From positions 310,001 to 374,000 of the forward strand of contig VGVQ01000001.1 of assembly GCA_016874005.1 (NCBI GenBank): a stretch of 64,000 nucleotides of DNA, read 5' to 3'. Shown here piece by piece: positions 34,400-42,773 of this stretch (positions are counted from its first letter, which is position 1; the number at the start of each line of letters is the position of its first letter). The notes below the pieces were generated by a model. The model did no database searches, was not told where the DNA came from, and was given only the letters and a program-made list of their open reading frames with translations. This stretch comes from Gemmatimonadota bacterium (GTDB lineage: Bacteria; Gemmatimonadota; Gemmatimonadetes; Gemmatimonadales; GWC2-71-9). The translations under genes and the position numbers were made by a program.

Positions 34400-34727
34400 C
34401 GAGCGGGGCGACTCCGCGGCCTACGCGGCCTTCGTCCATCCCGATTTCACTCAGTTCGGGGAGAACGACCTCTATCTGGCCCGCGGGCGCGATCTCGAGC
34501 TTCGGGCGATGGGTGCCTATCTGCGGCGTGCCAAGGAGGTGCACACCGACATGCACCAACCGGACGTCACGGTCAGGGGGAACGTCGCGTGGATCACCTA
34601 CTACTGGACCGACAGCGGGTACAGCGACGGCAGGCGGTTCTCCAGCCGCGGCAAGTCGACCAGGATCTTCGTCAAGGAGGCAGGCCGCTGGCTGTGCATT
34701 CACGGTCATTACACCGCGGTGCCCTGA
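34386..34727 (+). CDS. NTF2/SnoaL-like protein, probably short at the N-terminus
   Basis: 113 aa from ATG 34386 (GTG 34377 would add three residues). The cone-shaped NTF2 fold is recognisable: MWSAIERGDSAAYAAFVHPD, then RRFSSRGKSTRIFVKEAGRW, and CIHGHYTAVP at the end. The first helix of such proteins normally begins some 12-20 residues earlier. It lies head to head with, and overlaps, the truncated SMP-30 remnant. Function unknown; relatives include small ketosteroid-isomerase-like enzymes. Confidence 0.6.
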   Translation: MWSAIERGDSAAYAAFVHPDFTQFGENDLYLARGRDLELRAMGAYLRRAKEVHTDMHQPDVTVRGNVAWITYYWTDSGYSDGRRFSSRGKSTRIFVKEAGRWLCIHGHYTAVP

Positions 34728-34733
34728 GCGCGT

Positions 34734-35996
34734 TCAGGTCTTCCCGAATCCCAACCGATTCACCGCCACTCGGCCGTTGCTTATGACGTAGAGCACGTCC
34801 TGCAGGGTCCCGATCCGCTCGAGCGGGTTGTGCTCCACCACGATCAGGTCCGCCTCCAGACCGGGTTCGACCGCGCCGGTGCGGTCGGCGATCCGAAACA
34901 GTTCAGCCGCGGTGACCGTGGCGGATCGGAGCGCGTCGGCGGGCGTCATCCCGAGCGCCGCGAAGTTGGCGACTTCGTGGGCCACCCGGGTCACGCTCTG
35001 TGAGGTGTAGCCGACATCGGCACCGGTCACGATCGGAATCCCGAGCTGGTGGGCCTTGCGGAGGGTCTCCTGCATCCGCGGCAGCATGTGCATTCCCCGG
35101 ACTTTGGTGACCGGATCGTCGTAGTCGCCGCCAGGCTCGATCAGGTCGAGGAGGGTGGAATAGGTCGGCACCAGGTAGGTGCCCCTGGCCTTCATCAGCG
35201 CCAGGGTCGAATCGGAGAGATAGGTGCCATGCTCGATGCTCCGAACGCCGGCCTTGACCGCGGCGTAGGCTCCCTCGTCTCCGTGAGCGTGCGCCAGGAT
35301 CGGGACGTTCTTGGTCGCCGCCTCGTCGACGATGGCCTTGAGCTCGACTTCGGAGTAGGTCTGCTGGCGGGGATCGGTCTCGGGCCGGCCGGCGCGCTCG
35401 GTTCCCCTGGTCTTGATCACGTCGACGCCGTGGGCCAAGTTGACCCTGACCAATTGTCGGAGTCGGTCGATGGTCGTCACTCCGACGATGAGCTGGGCGA
35501 GCGCGGGATCAGCGAGAATGGCATCGTCGAGCTGGGGGGTCACGAACAACCCGGCGGCGAGAACGTCCGGCCCGGCGAGAAACCCGCCCCGAACCATCTC
35601 GCGCAGGGCAACGTCGCGGAACGACCCGACGCTGGCGCTCCGCACCGTCGTCACCCCGGTCTCGAGTGCCCTGCGGGCGGCCGCCAGGTTGTCGAGGTGG
35701 GTGTGGGCGTCCATCAACCCTGGCGCGAGGTACTTGCCCTTGAGGTCGATGATGGTCGCGCCTGACGGCGAGGGGTCGGTGGACACGGCCGCAATCCGCC
35801 CGCCCCGCACCACCACTGTAGCGTTTCGCTTGATGGTCCCCGCCCGGACGTCGACCACGTTCGCGTTGATGAACGCGACGTGCGGTTGCGGCAAGGTCCC
35901 GTCCGGCTGTCGGGACTGGGCCAGGACCGGGAGCGCCGCCGAGGCGGCGATGATCCCACCCACCAGCCAATGTCTCCTCATCGGGGACGCTCCCAT
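34734..35996 (-). CDS. secreted metal-dependent amidohydrolase
   Basis: About 420 aa with a signal peptide (HWLVGGIIAASAALPVLAQ). Amidohydrolase motifs: DAHTH (HxH) at the start of the barrel, VIKTRG with the carbamylated-Lys position, HAHGDEG, IEHGTYL and TGADVG. It resembles secreted prolidase/imidazolonepropionase-like enzymes. ATG 35996 has GGGAG upstream; GTG 36020 and ATG 35981 are alternatives. It directly follows the beta-lactamase-family gene. Confidence 0.88.
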   Translation of the reverse strand: MGASPMRRHWLVGGIIAASAALPVLAQSRQPDGTLPQPHVAFINANVVDVRAGTIKRNATVVVRGGRIAAVSTDPSPSGATIIDLKGKYLAPGLMDAHTHLDNLAAARRALETGVTTVRSASVGSFRDVALREMVRGGFLAGPDVLAAGLFVTPQLDDAILADPALAQLIVGVTTIDRLRQLVRVNLAHGVDVIKTRGTERAGRPETDPRQQTYSEVELKAIVDEAATKNVPILAHAHGDEGAYAAVKAGVRSIEHGTYLSDSTLALMKARGTYLVPTYSTLLDLIEPGGDYDDPVTKVRGMHMLPRMQETLRKAHQLGIPIVTGADVGYTSQSVTRVAHEVANFAALGMTPADALRSATVTAAELFRIADRTGAVEPGLEADLIVVEHNPLERIGTLQDVLYVISNGRVAVNRLGFGKT

Positions 35997-36020
35997 CGCA
36001 TCGCTCCCGTGGTTCCTCAC

Positions 36021-37415
36021 TCAGCGGCGGGCCAGCTTGTTGCTGGCGTAGCCGGCGTCGATTCGGACGCCGGTGACCTTGCCGCCAGCCTCCGCGAAGA
36101 TGTACCGGGTGTACTCCCTCGCGAAGGTGTTGTTGCCCAGGTAGGTCAACGTCCGAGCGGAGTCGGCCGCCGGCCCGCCACCGCCTTTGACGGTGAGGAC
36201 GTTGCCGGCCACCGCGAAGGTCAGTTCGGTCGCCTGGCCGCGACCCTTGCCCGCGTAGCTACCCCCGAACCGCGCCAAATCGCCGTCCACGGGTTTCGAG
36301 ATGTCTGGCGCCTTACCGAGAACGGCCTCCGCGATCGCCTCGGCCGCGTCGTCCGGTCCCGCGGGCCCCGCGGTGTTGAACAGCACGACGACGCTCAGGC
36401 TATCGTCGGGGAAGTAGGTGTTCTGCGACAGAAAGCCGTTGATCCCACCACCGTGGTGGAGGGCGCGTCGCCCGAGCCGATCGTAGACGGCGATACCCTT
36501 CGCGTAGCCGATCGTAGTACCGTCGTTGAGTTTGCTCGGCGTGATGAACTCACGATAGGCCTCGGCACCCAGAATCAGCCCCTTCTGGTGAAGCGCCTCG
36601 TTCCAGGCCACCAAGTCGAGCGCCGAGGCGCACAACGAACCGGCCGCGTAGGGCCAGACGTGACTCAACGGCCCCTTGAGAACCGGACCGGCCGAATCGG
36701 AGTCGTAGCCGGTCGCTTTGCCCTTGTGGATCTTCACTTCGCTGCAGTAATGGGCCTCCCTCATCCCAGCCTTGTCGAACAGATTCTTCTGGACATACTC
36801 CTCGTAGCTCTGACCGCTCACCTTCTCGATCACCAGCCCCGCGAGGAAGAAGGCCGTGTTGTTGTAGATCTCCTCTTCACCCGGCTCGAAGTCGAACGGC
36901 TTCTTGGAGACGATCTTGAGCAGGGTGTCGGCGGCGAGCCGGAACGGTCCCAACTGCCGGAACTCCGCGATCTCCGTGTACCCCTTCATGCCGGAGGTGT
37001 GATCGAGCAGCTGCCGAACGGTGACCTTACGGCCCTGGGTGTTGTACGGCACGTACTTGGTGAAGTCGTCATCCAATGACAGCTTGCCCTGTTCAACCAG
37101 CTGCATGATCGCGGCGCCGGTGAACTGCTTGGTGACCGAGCCGATCTCGTAGCTCGCCCGAGGCGGGGTCGGGACATCCAGCTCGACGTTCGCCTTGCCG
37201 AAGCCCCGAACGGCGATGGTATCGCGGCCCTTCACCACCGCGATCGAGGCGCCAACGACCTTGCCCGCCGCAATCGGCGCGCTCACGATGGAATCGATCT
37301 TGGCAACCAGGGCCTGGCGAGCGGCGTCGCCGCCACCTCCTGGGACAGCCTCGGTGCCGCACGAGGTCAACCACACCAACGCCGAGAGACTGAACCAACG
37401 GGAGAACGGATTCAT
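36021..37415 (-). CDS. beta-lactamase/PBP4*-family serine hydrolase, lipoprotein
   Basis: 464 aa. The lipobox LTSCG lies after a short hydrophobic segment. The class C-like catalytic site is SVTK (Ser-x-x-Lys), Tyr-x-Asn in IYNNT and HHGGG as the third motif. A C-terminal beta domain follows (FGGSYAGKGRGQ), as in DUF3471-type extensions. It probably cleaves peptides or esters in the periplasm and is not necessarily a resistance enzyme. The frame is open to 37526, but ATG 37415 starts the signal. Confidence 0.88.
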   Translation of the reverse strand: MNPFSRWFSLSALVWLTSCGTEAVPGGGGDAARQALVAKIDSIVSAPIAAGKVVGASIAVVKGRDTIAVRGFGKANVELDVPTPPRASYEIGSVTKQFTGAAIMQLVEQGKLSLDDDFTKYVPYNTQGRKVTVRQLLDHTSGMKGYTEIAEFRQLGPFRLAADTLLKIVSKKPFDFEPGEEEIYNNTAFFLAGLVIEKVSGQSYEEYVQKNLFDKAGMREAHYCSEVKIHKGKATGYDSDSAGPVLKGPLSHVWPYAAGSLCASALDLVAWNEALHQKGLILGAEAYREFITPSKLNDGTTIGYAKGIAVYDRLGRRALHHGGGINGFLSQNTYFPDDSLSVVVLFNTAGPAGPDDAAEAIAEAVLGKAPDISKPVDGDLARFGGSYAGKGRGQATELTFAVAGNVLTVKGGGGPAADSARTLTYLGNNTFAREYTRYIFAEAGGKVTGVRIDAGYASNKLARR

Positions 37416-37522
37416 GACGCGGAATGCCTCGCTGAGATGTCGATCCGAGGAGCCCGACCGAGCCCCTCGATCAGTGGCCCGAAGCCGACAAGAGTGGCGC
37501 CGATTTCGGGGAGGTGCAAACT

Positions 37523-38032
37523 TCACCCGGGCCGCTCCTGGCCGGCTCCAATCCGATACGACATTGCCGGGTGCCCGAAGAACCGGCGGAGGAGGGCGAG
37601 CTGCCCGAGGTGGTAGGCCTCATGGTGCACGAGAAAACCAAACCCGCCCAACCGCGTCTCGGCAACTCCGGGGAACCGTTGCGACGACCGAGCGCTCCAA
37701 TCCTCCGATCCCATCGTCCCCCGCCGCGCTTCGATCGCCTCGGTAACCCGGTCCCACGCCGACTCGATCGCGGCGAGCGACGGGATGGTGGTGACCTGCT
37801 CGATCGACGTCGCGTGCTCGAGGACGCCGTCGAATGGCGACGCGCAGATACCGCCCAGGTATCGAACCGTCCAGGCCCGAGACTCGACCAAGTGGCCGGC
37901 GACAAAGGCGACGCTGTTGGTCGACCCGTTCGGGCGGGTCCGGGCCTGCTCCTCGGTCAGCCCCACGAGACAGTTCCGAAACAGGGCGCTGTTCAGGCCA
38001 ACCAGGCCCCACAAGGTCTCCGCCCCAGTCAT
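37523..38032 (-). CDS. DinB family protein
   Basis: 169-aa four-helix DinB/YfiT-like protein. The putative metal His triad is in AGHLVESRAW and HHEAYHLGQL. Members are often metal-dependent transferases acting with small thiols; substrate unknown. The ATG at 38032 overlaps the CocE-type stop (ATGA), which fixes the start. Confidence 0.85.
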   Translation of the reverse strand: MTGAETLWGLVGLNSALFRNCLVGLTEEQARTRPNGSTNSVAFVAGHLVESRAWTVRYLGGICASPFDGVLEHATSIEQVTTIPSLAAIESAWDRVTEAIEARRGTMGSEDWSARSSQRFPGVAETRLGGFGFLVHHEAYHLGQLALLRRFFGHPAMSYRIGAGQERPG

Positions 38033-39834
38033 TTCGGAACGACGGGAAGCAGCAACGCCGAGGGCCGCGCCGGGCCGAAGTGGATCGTGGTCCTGGTTGG
38101 CAGGTACTCCGTCTCGTCGTAGATGTTGCCGCCGGTGTGGGAGTTGAGTTCCCACTGCGGGAAGTTGCTGCCGGCAAGGTGGAGTCGAATTCGATGCCCA
38201 GCTTTGAACTGGTGGGCGATCGATTTCAGATTGACCTCGATCTCGTAAACGCGGCCCGGTTCGACCAGCTCTGGCTTGTCGGCGCCGTTGCGGAGTCGCA
38301 GCCGGGCGATCCCGTCCACCACGTTCCACGACTTCCCATCCGGGGTGACGTCGATCAGTTTGGCGGCGATGTCGGCATCCCGGGTTTCCGTCGAGACGAA
38401 CAACTTCGCCCGTACCGGCCCGGCGACGGTCACCGGCGCCCCGAGCGGGGGGGTCGTGTAGACCAACAGGTCGGTGCGTTGTTCCAGATCGGCCTGGTCG
38501 AAGACGCCGGGTTGGTCGGCGGGGTTGCCAGTGCAGCAGATGGTACCACCCCGGGACGGGAACGGATTGGCTGGATCGACCGAGACCGTATCCTTCCCAG
38601 CCCGAGTTCCCGCGGCCAAGCTCAGCCGCCCGTCGCCGGAGCCGCCGTTGGCCGCTTTGCCGCTCGCCAGGTAGTACGATACCGGCTTCATCTCGGGCAC
38701 GGGCCACACGTTGGAGGACCGCCAGGCGTTGAGGCCAGTAACGTAGTATTGCACCTTAGGCATCGCCTCGACGCCATCGCCGATGCCCTTGAGCCAGTAG
38801 TCGAACCAGGCGAGGTAGATGGACCAGTACCCCAAACGGGCATCGCCCATGTCACGCTCGCCGACGACCGTATGCTCGGTAGCCCGCTCGGAGGCGCAAT
38901 GGGACGTGGGCGAGATGATGACGTACTGGTTGTCGCGGGCCTTGGGCGAGACCGCGTTTCGCTTGAACAGGTTGAACAGCGCCAGGGTTTGCTCGGCCCC
39001 GTAGTCCAGCCACGAATTGACGTGGATCGCCGGGACGTCGAAGCGGGTGCTATCGGTCGCGTACCCTTGGGTCGCCCAATACCGGTCGCCCGGGCGATGG
39101 CGAAGGAAGTCCTCGAAGTCGCTTCGGGGCCCACCGACCCGTTTGACCATCTCGATCGAGGGACGGGATCGAAGCACGGTGGCGAACTCGAAGCGATCGG
39201 GCGGCGCTGGGTTCTTGTCTTTGGCGCCCGCGCCAAGGAACCAACCGAAGGCCGAACTGAGGCTGAACACCCCGTTCTCGTACGCCCCGAATCCCGACCA
39301 ATAGCCCCCGGCGGACCCAAGGCCACCGGCGGCGGCCTGTGGTACGGCCGCCGCGTGATTCGGATGCCGAGCCCCCGCGAGGAGGATCTGGACCTCACCG
39401 AGATAGGAGCAGCCGTAGGTGCCAACCTTGCCGTTCGACCACGGTTGCCGCGCGATCCACTCCATCGTGTCGTAGCCGTCGTCGCGGTCGTGCGACTGGA
39501 CCTGGTACTCGCCATCGGACGACCACTTTCCGCGCACGTCCTGCGACACTACCGCGAACCCACGGGCCGCGAAGAACTCGGCCGGACCGGTCGAGCCACG
39601 ATAGCTGTCTTTGTTGTACGGCGTCCGTAACAGGATGACGGGGAAACGCCCGGCGGCGCTCTTCGGCAGATAGAGGTCGGCCGCGAGGGTGACGCCGTCG
39701 CGCATCGGAACGGGCACGTTGTTCTCCATCCCGTACTCGTTCTGCGGTGCCGGCGGAGCGAACCGATCTTGCGCCCGGGCCGGCCCCGCGACGAGCACCG
39801 CCACAACCGACCCAGCTGCCAGACGACCCTTCAT
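38029..39834 (-). CDS. secreted CocE/NonD hydrolase (X-Pro dipeptidyl-peptidase-like)
   Basis: 601 aa with a signal peptide (GSVVAVLVAGPARAQ). The alpha/beta hydrolase part has the nucleophile in GTYGCSYLGE, the Asp region SWLDYGAEQ and a His in SPTSHCA. The C-terminal jelly-roll (PLGAPVTVAGPVRAKLF onward) is the typical X-Pro DPP domain. It probably hydrolyses esters or amides in the periplasm. The frame extends to 40164 but the signal peptide starts at 39834. Confidence 0.9.
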   Translation of the reverse strand: MKGRLAAGSVVAVLVAGPARAQDRFAPPAPQNEYGMENNVPVPMRDGVTLAADLYLPKSAAGRFPVILLRTPYNKDSYRGSTGPAEFFAARGFAVVSQDVRGKWSSDGEYQVQSHDRDDGYDTMEWIARQPWSNGKVGTYGCSYLGEVQILLAGARHPNHAAAVPQAAAGGLGSAGGYWSGFGAYENGVFSLSSAFGWFLGAGAKDKNPAPPDRFEFATVLRSRPSIEMVKRVGGPRSDFEDFLRHRPGDRYWATQGYATDSTRFDVPAIHVNSWLDYGAEQTLALFNLFKRNAVSPKARDNQYVIISPTSHCASERATEHTVVGERDMGDARLGYWSIYLAWFDYWLKGIGDGVEAMPKVQYYVTGLNAWRSSNVWPVPEMKPVSYYLASGKAANGGSGDGRLSLAAGTRAGKDTVSVDPANPFPSRGGTICCTGNPADQPGVFDQADLEQRTDLLVYTTPPLGAPVTVAGPVRAKLFVSTETRDADIAAKLIDVTPDGKSWNVVDGIARLRLRNGADKPELVEPGRVYEIEVNLKSIAHQFKAGHRIRLHLAGSNFPQWELNSHTGGNIYDETEYLPTRTTIHFGPARPSALLLPVVPK

Positions 39835-39932
39835 CGAACCTCCACTGCGGACGGGGGGGCAACCACCGCCACTGGGTGGTGCCGTCCCCTGACAGTAGCG
39901 CCCGCCTCGGATCGCGGCAATCGCCGGCAGCC

Positions 39933-41066
39933 CTAATAGCGCGGGATCGACGGATCGATCTCCGCACTCCAGGCCAGAATCCCCCCCTCGAGGTTCTCGA
40001 CCCGCCCGAATCCGGCCTCGAGCAACGCCTCGACCGCCTGGCGGCTTCGTACCCCGCCCTTGCAGTACACCACGACATCGCGATCGGCCGGGATCTCGGC
40101 CAAGCGGCGCGGCAGCGCTCCCAGCGGAATCAACACCGCGCCATCGATTCGCCCAATCGTCCATTCGTGCGGCTCACGGACATCGAGCAGGTACGGATTC
40201 CAGCCCGACCGCCGCCGCTCGGCCAGCGCGGCGACGCTCAGGTCCCGACCCGGCGCGCCCTCGGGCGGCGGTAGCTCGCAGACGGCGTCGATCTCCTCCA
40301 GCGACTGAATGGTCCGGGTCCCGCACGCGGGGCAGCCTGGATCCTTGCGGACTTTCACCCTGCGGAACCGCATCTCGAGGGCATCCACCAGAAGCAGCTC
40401 GCCCACCAGCGGACGACCGATACCGAGCAGGAGCTTGATCGCTTCGGTGGCCTGGATCGTCCCTACCAATCCCGGCAGGACGCCCAGCACGCCGCCCTCG
40501 GCGCAATTGGGCACCGCCCCGGCCGGGGGCGGTTGACGGAAGAGACAGCGGTAACACGGGCCTCCGTCCGCCGCGAACACCGAGGCCTGGCCTTCGAATC
40601 GGTAGATGCTGCCATAGGCGTTCGGAACGCCGAGCAGGACGCAGGCGTCGTTGACGAGATACCGGGTCGCGAAATTGTCGGTTCCGTCGACCACCACGTC
40701 GTAACCCCGAATGATCTCGAGCGCGTTTTGGGCCGATAGACGAGTCTCGTACCGCTCGAACCGGACGTACGGGTTCAGATTCAGGAGCCGCGCCTCGGCC
40801 GATTCCAGCTTGCTGCGACCAATGGTGCTGGTGCCATGGAGAATCTGGCGTTGGAGGTTCGAGGCATCGACCTGGTCGAAGTCCACCAGTCCCAGGTGGC
40901 CGACGCCGGCGGCCGCCAGGTACAGCGCCACTGGCGACCCGAGGCCACCGCAGCCGACGATGAGGACCCGGGATTGTTTGAGGCGCTCCTGCCCGGCCAG
41001 CCCGACCTCGGGCAGGATGATATGGCGGTCGTAGCGAGCCAACTCGGGGCCGGAAAGCAGTGACAT
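39933..41066 (-). CDS. moeB: MoeB/ThiF-type adenylyltransferase with rhodanese domain
   Basis: 377 aa. The E1-like ATP-binding domain shows VLIVGCGGLGSPVALYLAAAG and VVDGTDNFATRYLVND. Zinc Cys pairs are CYRC and CPAC. A C-terminal rhodanese domain (from about residue 285) has the sulfur-carrying Cys in VVYCKGGVRS. It should adenylate the C-terminal Gly-Gly of a sulfur carrier and pass sulfur to it. It follows moaD and thrC; the target pathway may be molybdopterin, thiamine or amino-acid sulfur. Confidence 0.92.
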   Translation of the reverse strand: MSLLSGPELARYDRHIILPEVGLAGQERLKQSRVLIVGCGGLGSPVALYLAAAGVGHLGLVDFDQVDASNLQRQILHGTSTIGRSKLESAEARLLNLNPYVRFERYETRLSAQNALEIIRGYDVVVDGTDNFATRYLVNDACVLLGVPNAYGSIYRFEGQASVFAADGGPCYRCLFRQPPPAGAVPNCAEGGVLGVLPGLVGTIQATEAIKLLLGIGRPLVGELLLVDALEMRFRRVKVRKDPGCPACGTRTIQSLEEIDAVCELPPPEGAPGRDLSVAALAERRRSGWNPYLLDVREPHEWTIGRIDGAVLIPLGALPRRLAEIPADRDVVVYCKGGVRSRQAVEALLEAGFGRVENLEGGILAWSAEIDPSIPRY

Positions 41067-41071
41067 TGGCT

Positions 41072-41347
41072 TCAGCCCCCCGCGATGGCCGACACGATGG
41101 TGACCTCGTCGCCGTCGGCGGCATAGGTCTCGAACCCGCCGCTGAAGCGGGTGTCTTCATCGTTGAGGTATACGGTGACGAATTCGTTGCCGTCCCGGGT
41201 AGCGTCAGCGAGTCGCTTGCCCAGTTCGGGATAGGGTTGGGCCACCCGAGCAAGGACCTCCTCGATCGTGCCGGCGGGCGAGGCGTGGGTTCGCTGTCCA
41301 CCGGCGAAGCGGGCGAGGACCGAGGGGAGGACGACGGTGACGGCCAT
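41072..41347 (-). CDS. MoaD/ThiS-like ubiquitin-fold sulfur carrier
   Basis: 91 aa, beta-grasp fold, ending in Gly-Gly (VSAIAGG), the site of adenylation and thiocarboxylation. EFVTVYLNDEDTRF and ADGDEVTIVSAIAGG are family strands. It lies between thrC and the E1-like gene, five bases from the latter, so the pair is functional. By context it could be a CysO/MoaD-type carrier for cysteine or methionine synthesis as well as for molybdopterin. Confidence 0.9.
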   Translation of the reverse strand: MAVTVVLPSVLARFAGGQRTHASPAGTIEEVLARVAQPYPELGKRLADATRDGNEFVTVYLNDEDTRFSGGFETYAADGDEVTIVSAIAGG

Positions 41348-41368
41348 GAGAAAGCTCCAGACTGAGTG

Positions 41369-42616
41369 TTAGGCGGATTCGATGTGCCGAGCGACCTCGC
41401 TCAGCCGACTCGAGAGAAGGGGTAGCTCGAACGCGTCGAGGGGAACCGCGTCCGGTGTCTTGAGTCCGTGGGCGGTGACGACGAGGACTACCTCGTCGTC
41501 AGGGCGGAACCATCCGGTCTTGGCCAGCGCGAGCGCGGCGGCGCAGGTCACCCCGCCGGCGGTTTCGGCGAAGACCCCGGTGGTTTCGGCGAGGGTCCGA
41601 ATCCCCGCGATCAGATCGGCGTCGGCGACCCGGGCCCCGAAGCCGCCGGACGACCGTATTGCTTCGATCGCTCGGCCGCCGTCGGCCGGAGCCCCGATCG
41701 CCAGTGAGCGGGCAATCGTATTGGGTGTCGTCGGGGTCACCCGGTCTTCGCCGGACTCGAGCGCCCGGACGATCGGGGCGCACCCGGACGCTTGAGCGCC
41801 GAACAGCCGGGGCCGATCGCCTTCGACCAGTCCCGCGTCGATCGCCTCGCCAAACCCCTTGGCGATTTTCGAGATCAGCGAGCCGCCGGCCATCGGCGTG
41901 ACCACCGCGGAGGGCAGCCGCCAGCCCAGCTGCTCGGCGATCTCGAACGCGACCGTTTTCGAGCCTTCCCCGTAGTAGGGCCGCAAGTTGACGTTGACGA
42001 TGCCCCAGGCAAACCGGTCGGCCAGTTGGGCACAGAGCCGGTTGACGTCATCGTATCTGCCGCGAATCCTGACCAGCCGCGCCCCGTGCACCGCGGCCGC
42101 GAGCAGCTTGGCAGGCTCGAGGTCTTCGGGCACCAGCACCCACGCCGGGATCCCCGCCCGCGCCGCGTGGGCCGCCACCGCGATCGCGAGATTCCCCGTC
42201 GAGGCGCACGCCACCGTGCCGAGCCCCAGGCCATGCGCGGCATTGATCGCGGTCGCGACCACCCGATCCTTGAACGAGAGCGTCGGATGAGAGACGGTGT
42301 CGTTCTTGATGAAGGCCCGGGCAACGCCCAGCCGCGTCGCCAAGCGGGGAGCCTCGAGGAGCGGCGTGAACCCAGTGTCGAGCGAGTGGACCGGCTCGCC
42401 ATCGAACGGGAGCCATTCCCGATAACGCCACAGCGACGGCGGTCGCCTGGCGATCTCGGCCTGGGTCGGCAATCGGCGCCCTGGTCGATACACCGGCTCG
42501 AGCGGGCCGAAGCAATCGGGACAGATGGCCGAGGGAAGGGGCTCGTGGAGGCTGGCGCAGTGCCCGCACTTGAGCGGTACCGGCCTAACGGATGAATCGA
42601 TCGCTGCCAGAGTCAC
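41369..42616 (-). CDS. thrC: threonine synthase
   Basis: 415-aa PLP enzyme converting O-phosphohomoserine to threonine. An N-terminal zinc ribbon has Cys17, Cys20, Cys32 and Cys35. The PLP Lys is in LSFKDRVVA, and the phosphate loop is ACASTGNLAIAVAAH. Length fits the zinc-ribbon threonine synthases. GTG 42616 is preferred to GTG 42691. The gene leads a thrC-moaD-moeB set and follows lysJ by about 160 bases. Confidence 0.88.
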   Translation of the reverse strand: MTLAAIDSSVRPVPLKCGHCASLHEPLPSAICPDCFGPLEPVYRPGRRLPTQAEIARRPPSLWRYREWLPFDGEPVHSLDTGFTPLLEAPRLATRLGVARAFIKNDTVSHPTLSFKDRVVATAINAAHGLGLGTVACASTGNLAIAVAAHAARAGIPAWVLVPEDLEPAKLLAAAVHGARLVRIRGRYDDVNRLCAQLADRFAWGIVNVNLRPYYGEGSKTVAFEIAEQLGWRLPSAVVTPMAGGSLISKIAKGFGEAIDAGLVEGDRPRLFGAQASGCAPIVRALESGEDRVTPTTPNTIARSLAIGAPADGGRAIEAIRSSGGFGARVADADLIAGIRTLAETTGVFAETAGGVTCAAALALAKTGWFRPDDEVVLVVTAHGLKTPDAVPLDAFELPLLSSRLSEVARHIESA

Positions 42617-42688
42617 TGCGGTTGTCTCCCGCCCCACCCCGAGCGACTCGTTGGGACCGGAAACGACGAACGCCCGGTGCCAAAGAGA

Positions 42689-42702
42689 CACGCGAGCGCG
42701 TG
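42689..42702 (-). terminator. possible weak terminator between lysJ and thrC
   Basis: CACGCGAGCGCGTG forms a short self-complementary hairpin in the lysJ-thrC gap. On the minus strand it is followed by TCTCTTT; on the plus strand it is followed by a run of five T. It may separate the two operons; the stem is short. Confidence 0.3.
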
Positions 42703-42773
42703 GCTTTTTAGCTGTGGATTAACGTGGCCAGCAATACGCCGCAAAGCGCCACGACTACGGTTGTCCGGTAACT

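Noticed and set aside
36021-37415. Antibiotic-resistance beta-lactamase
   Set aside because: The SVTK/YNN/HHGGG layout fits the broad PBP4*/esterase group with a C-terminal domain; nothing specific to a resistance enzyme is visible.
42617-42773. Riboswitch or attenuator before thrC
   Set aside because: The gap holds only a short hairpin; I could not match it to any SAM, lysine or T-box architecture.
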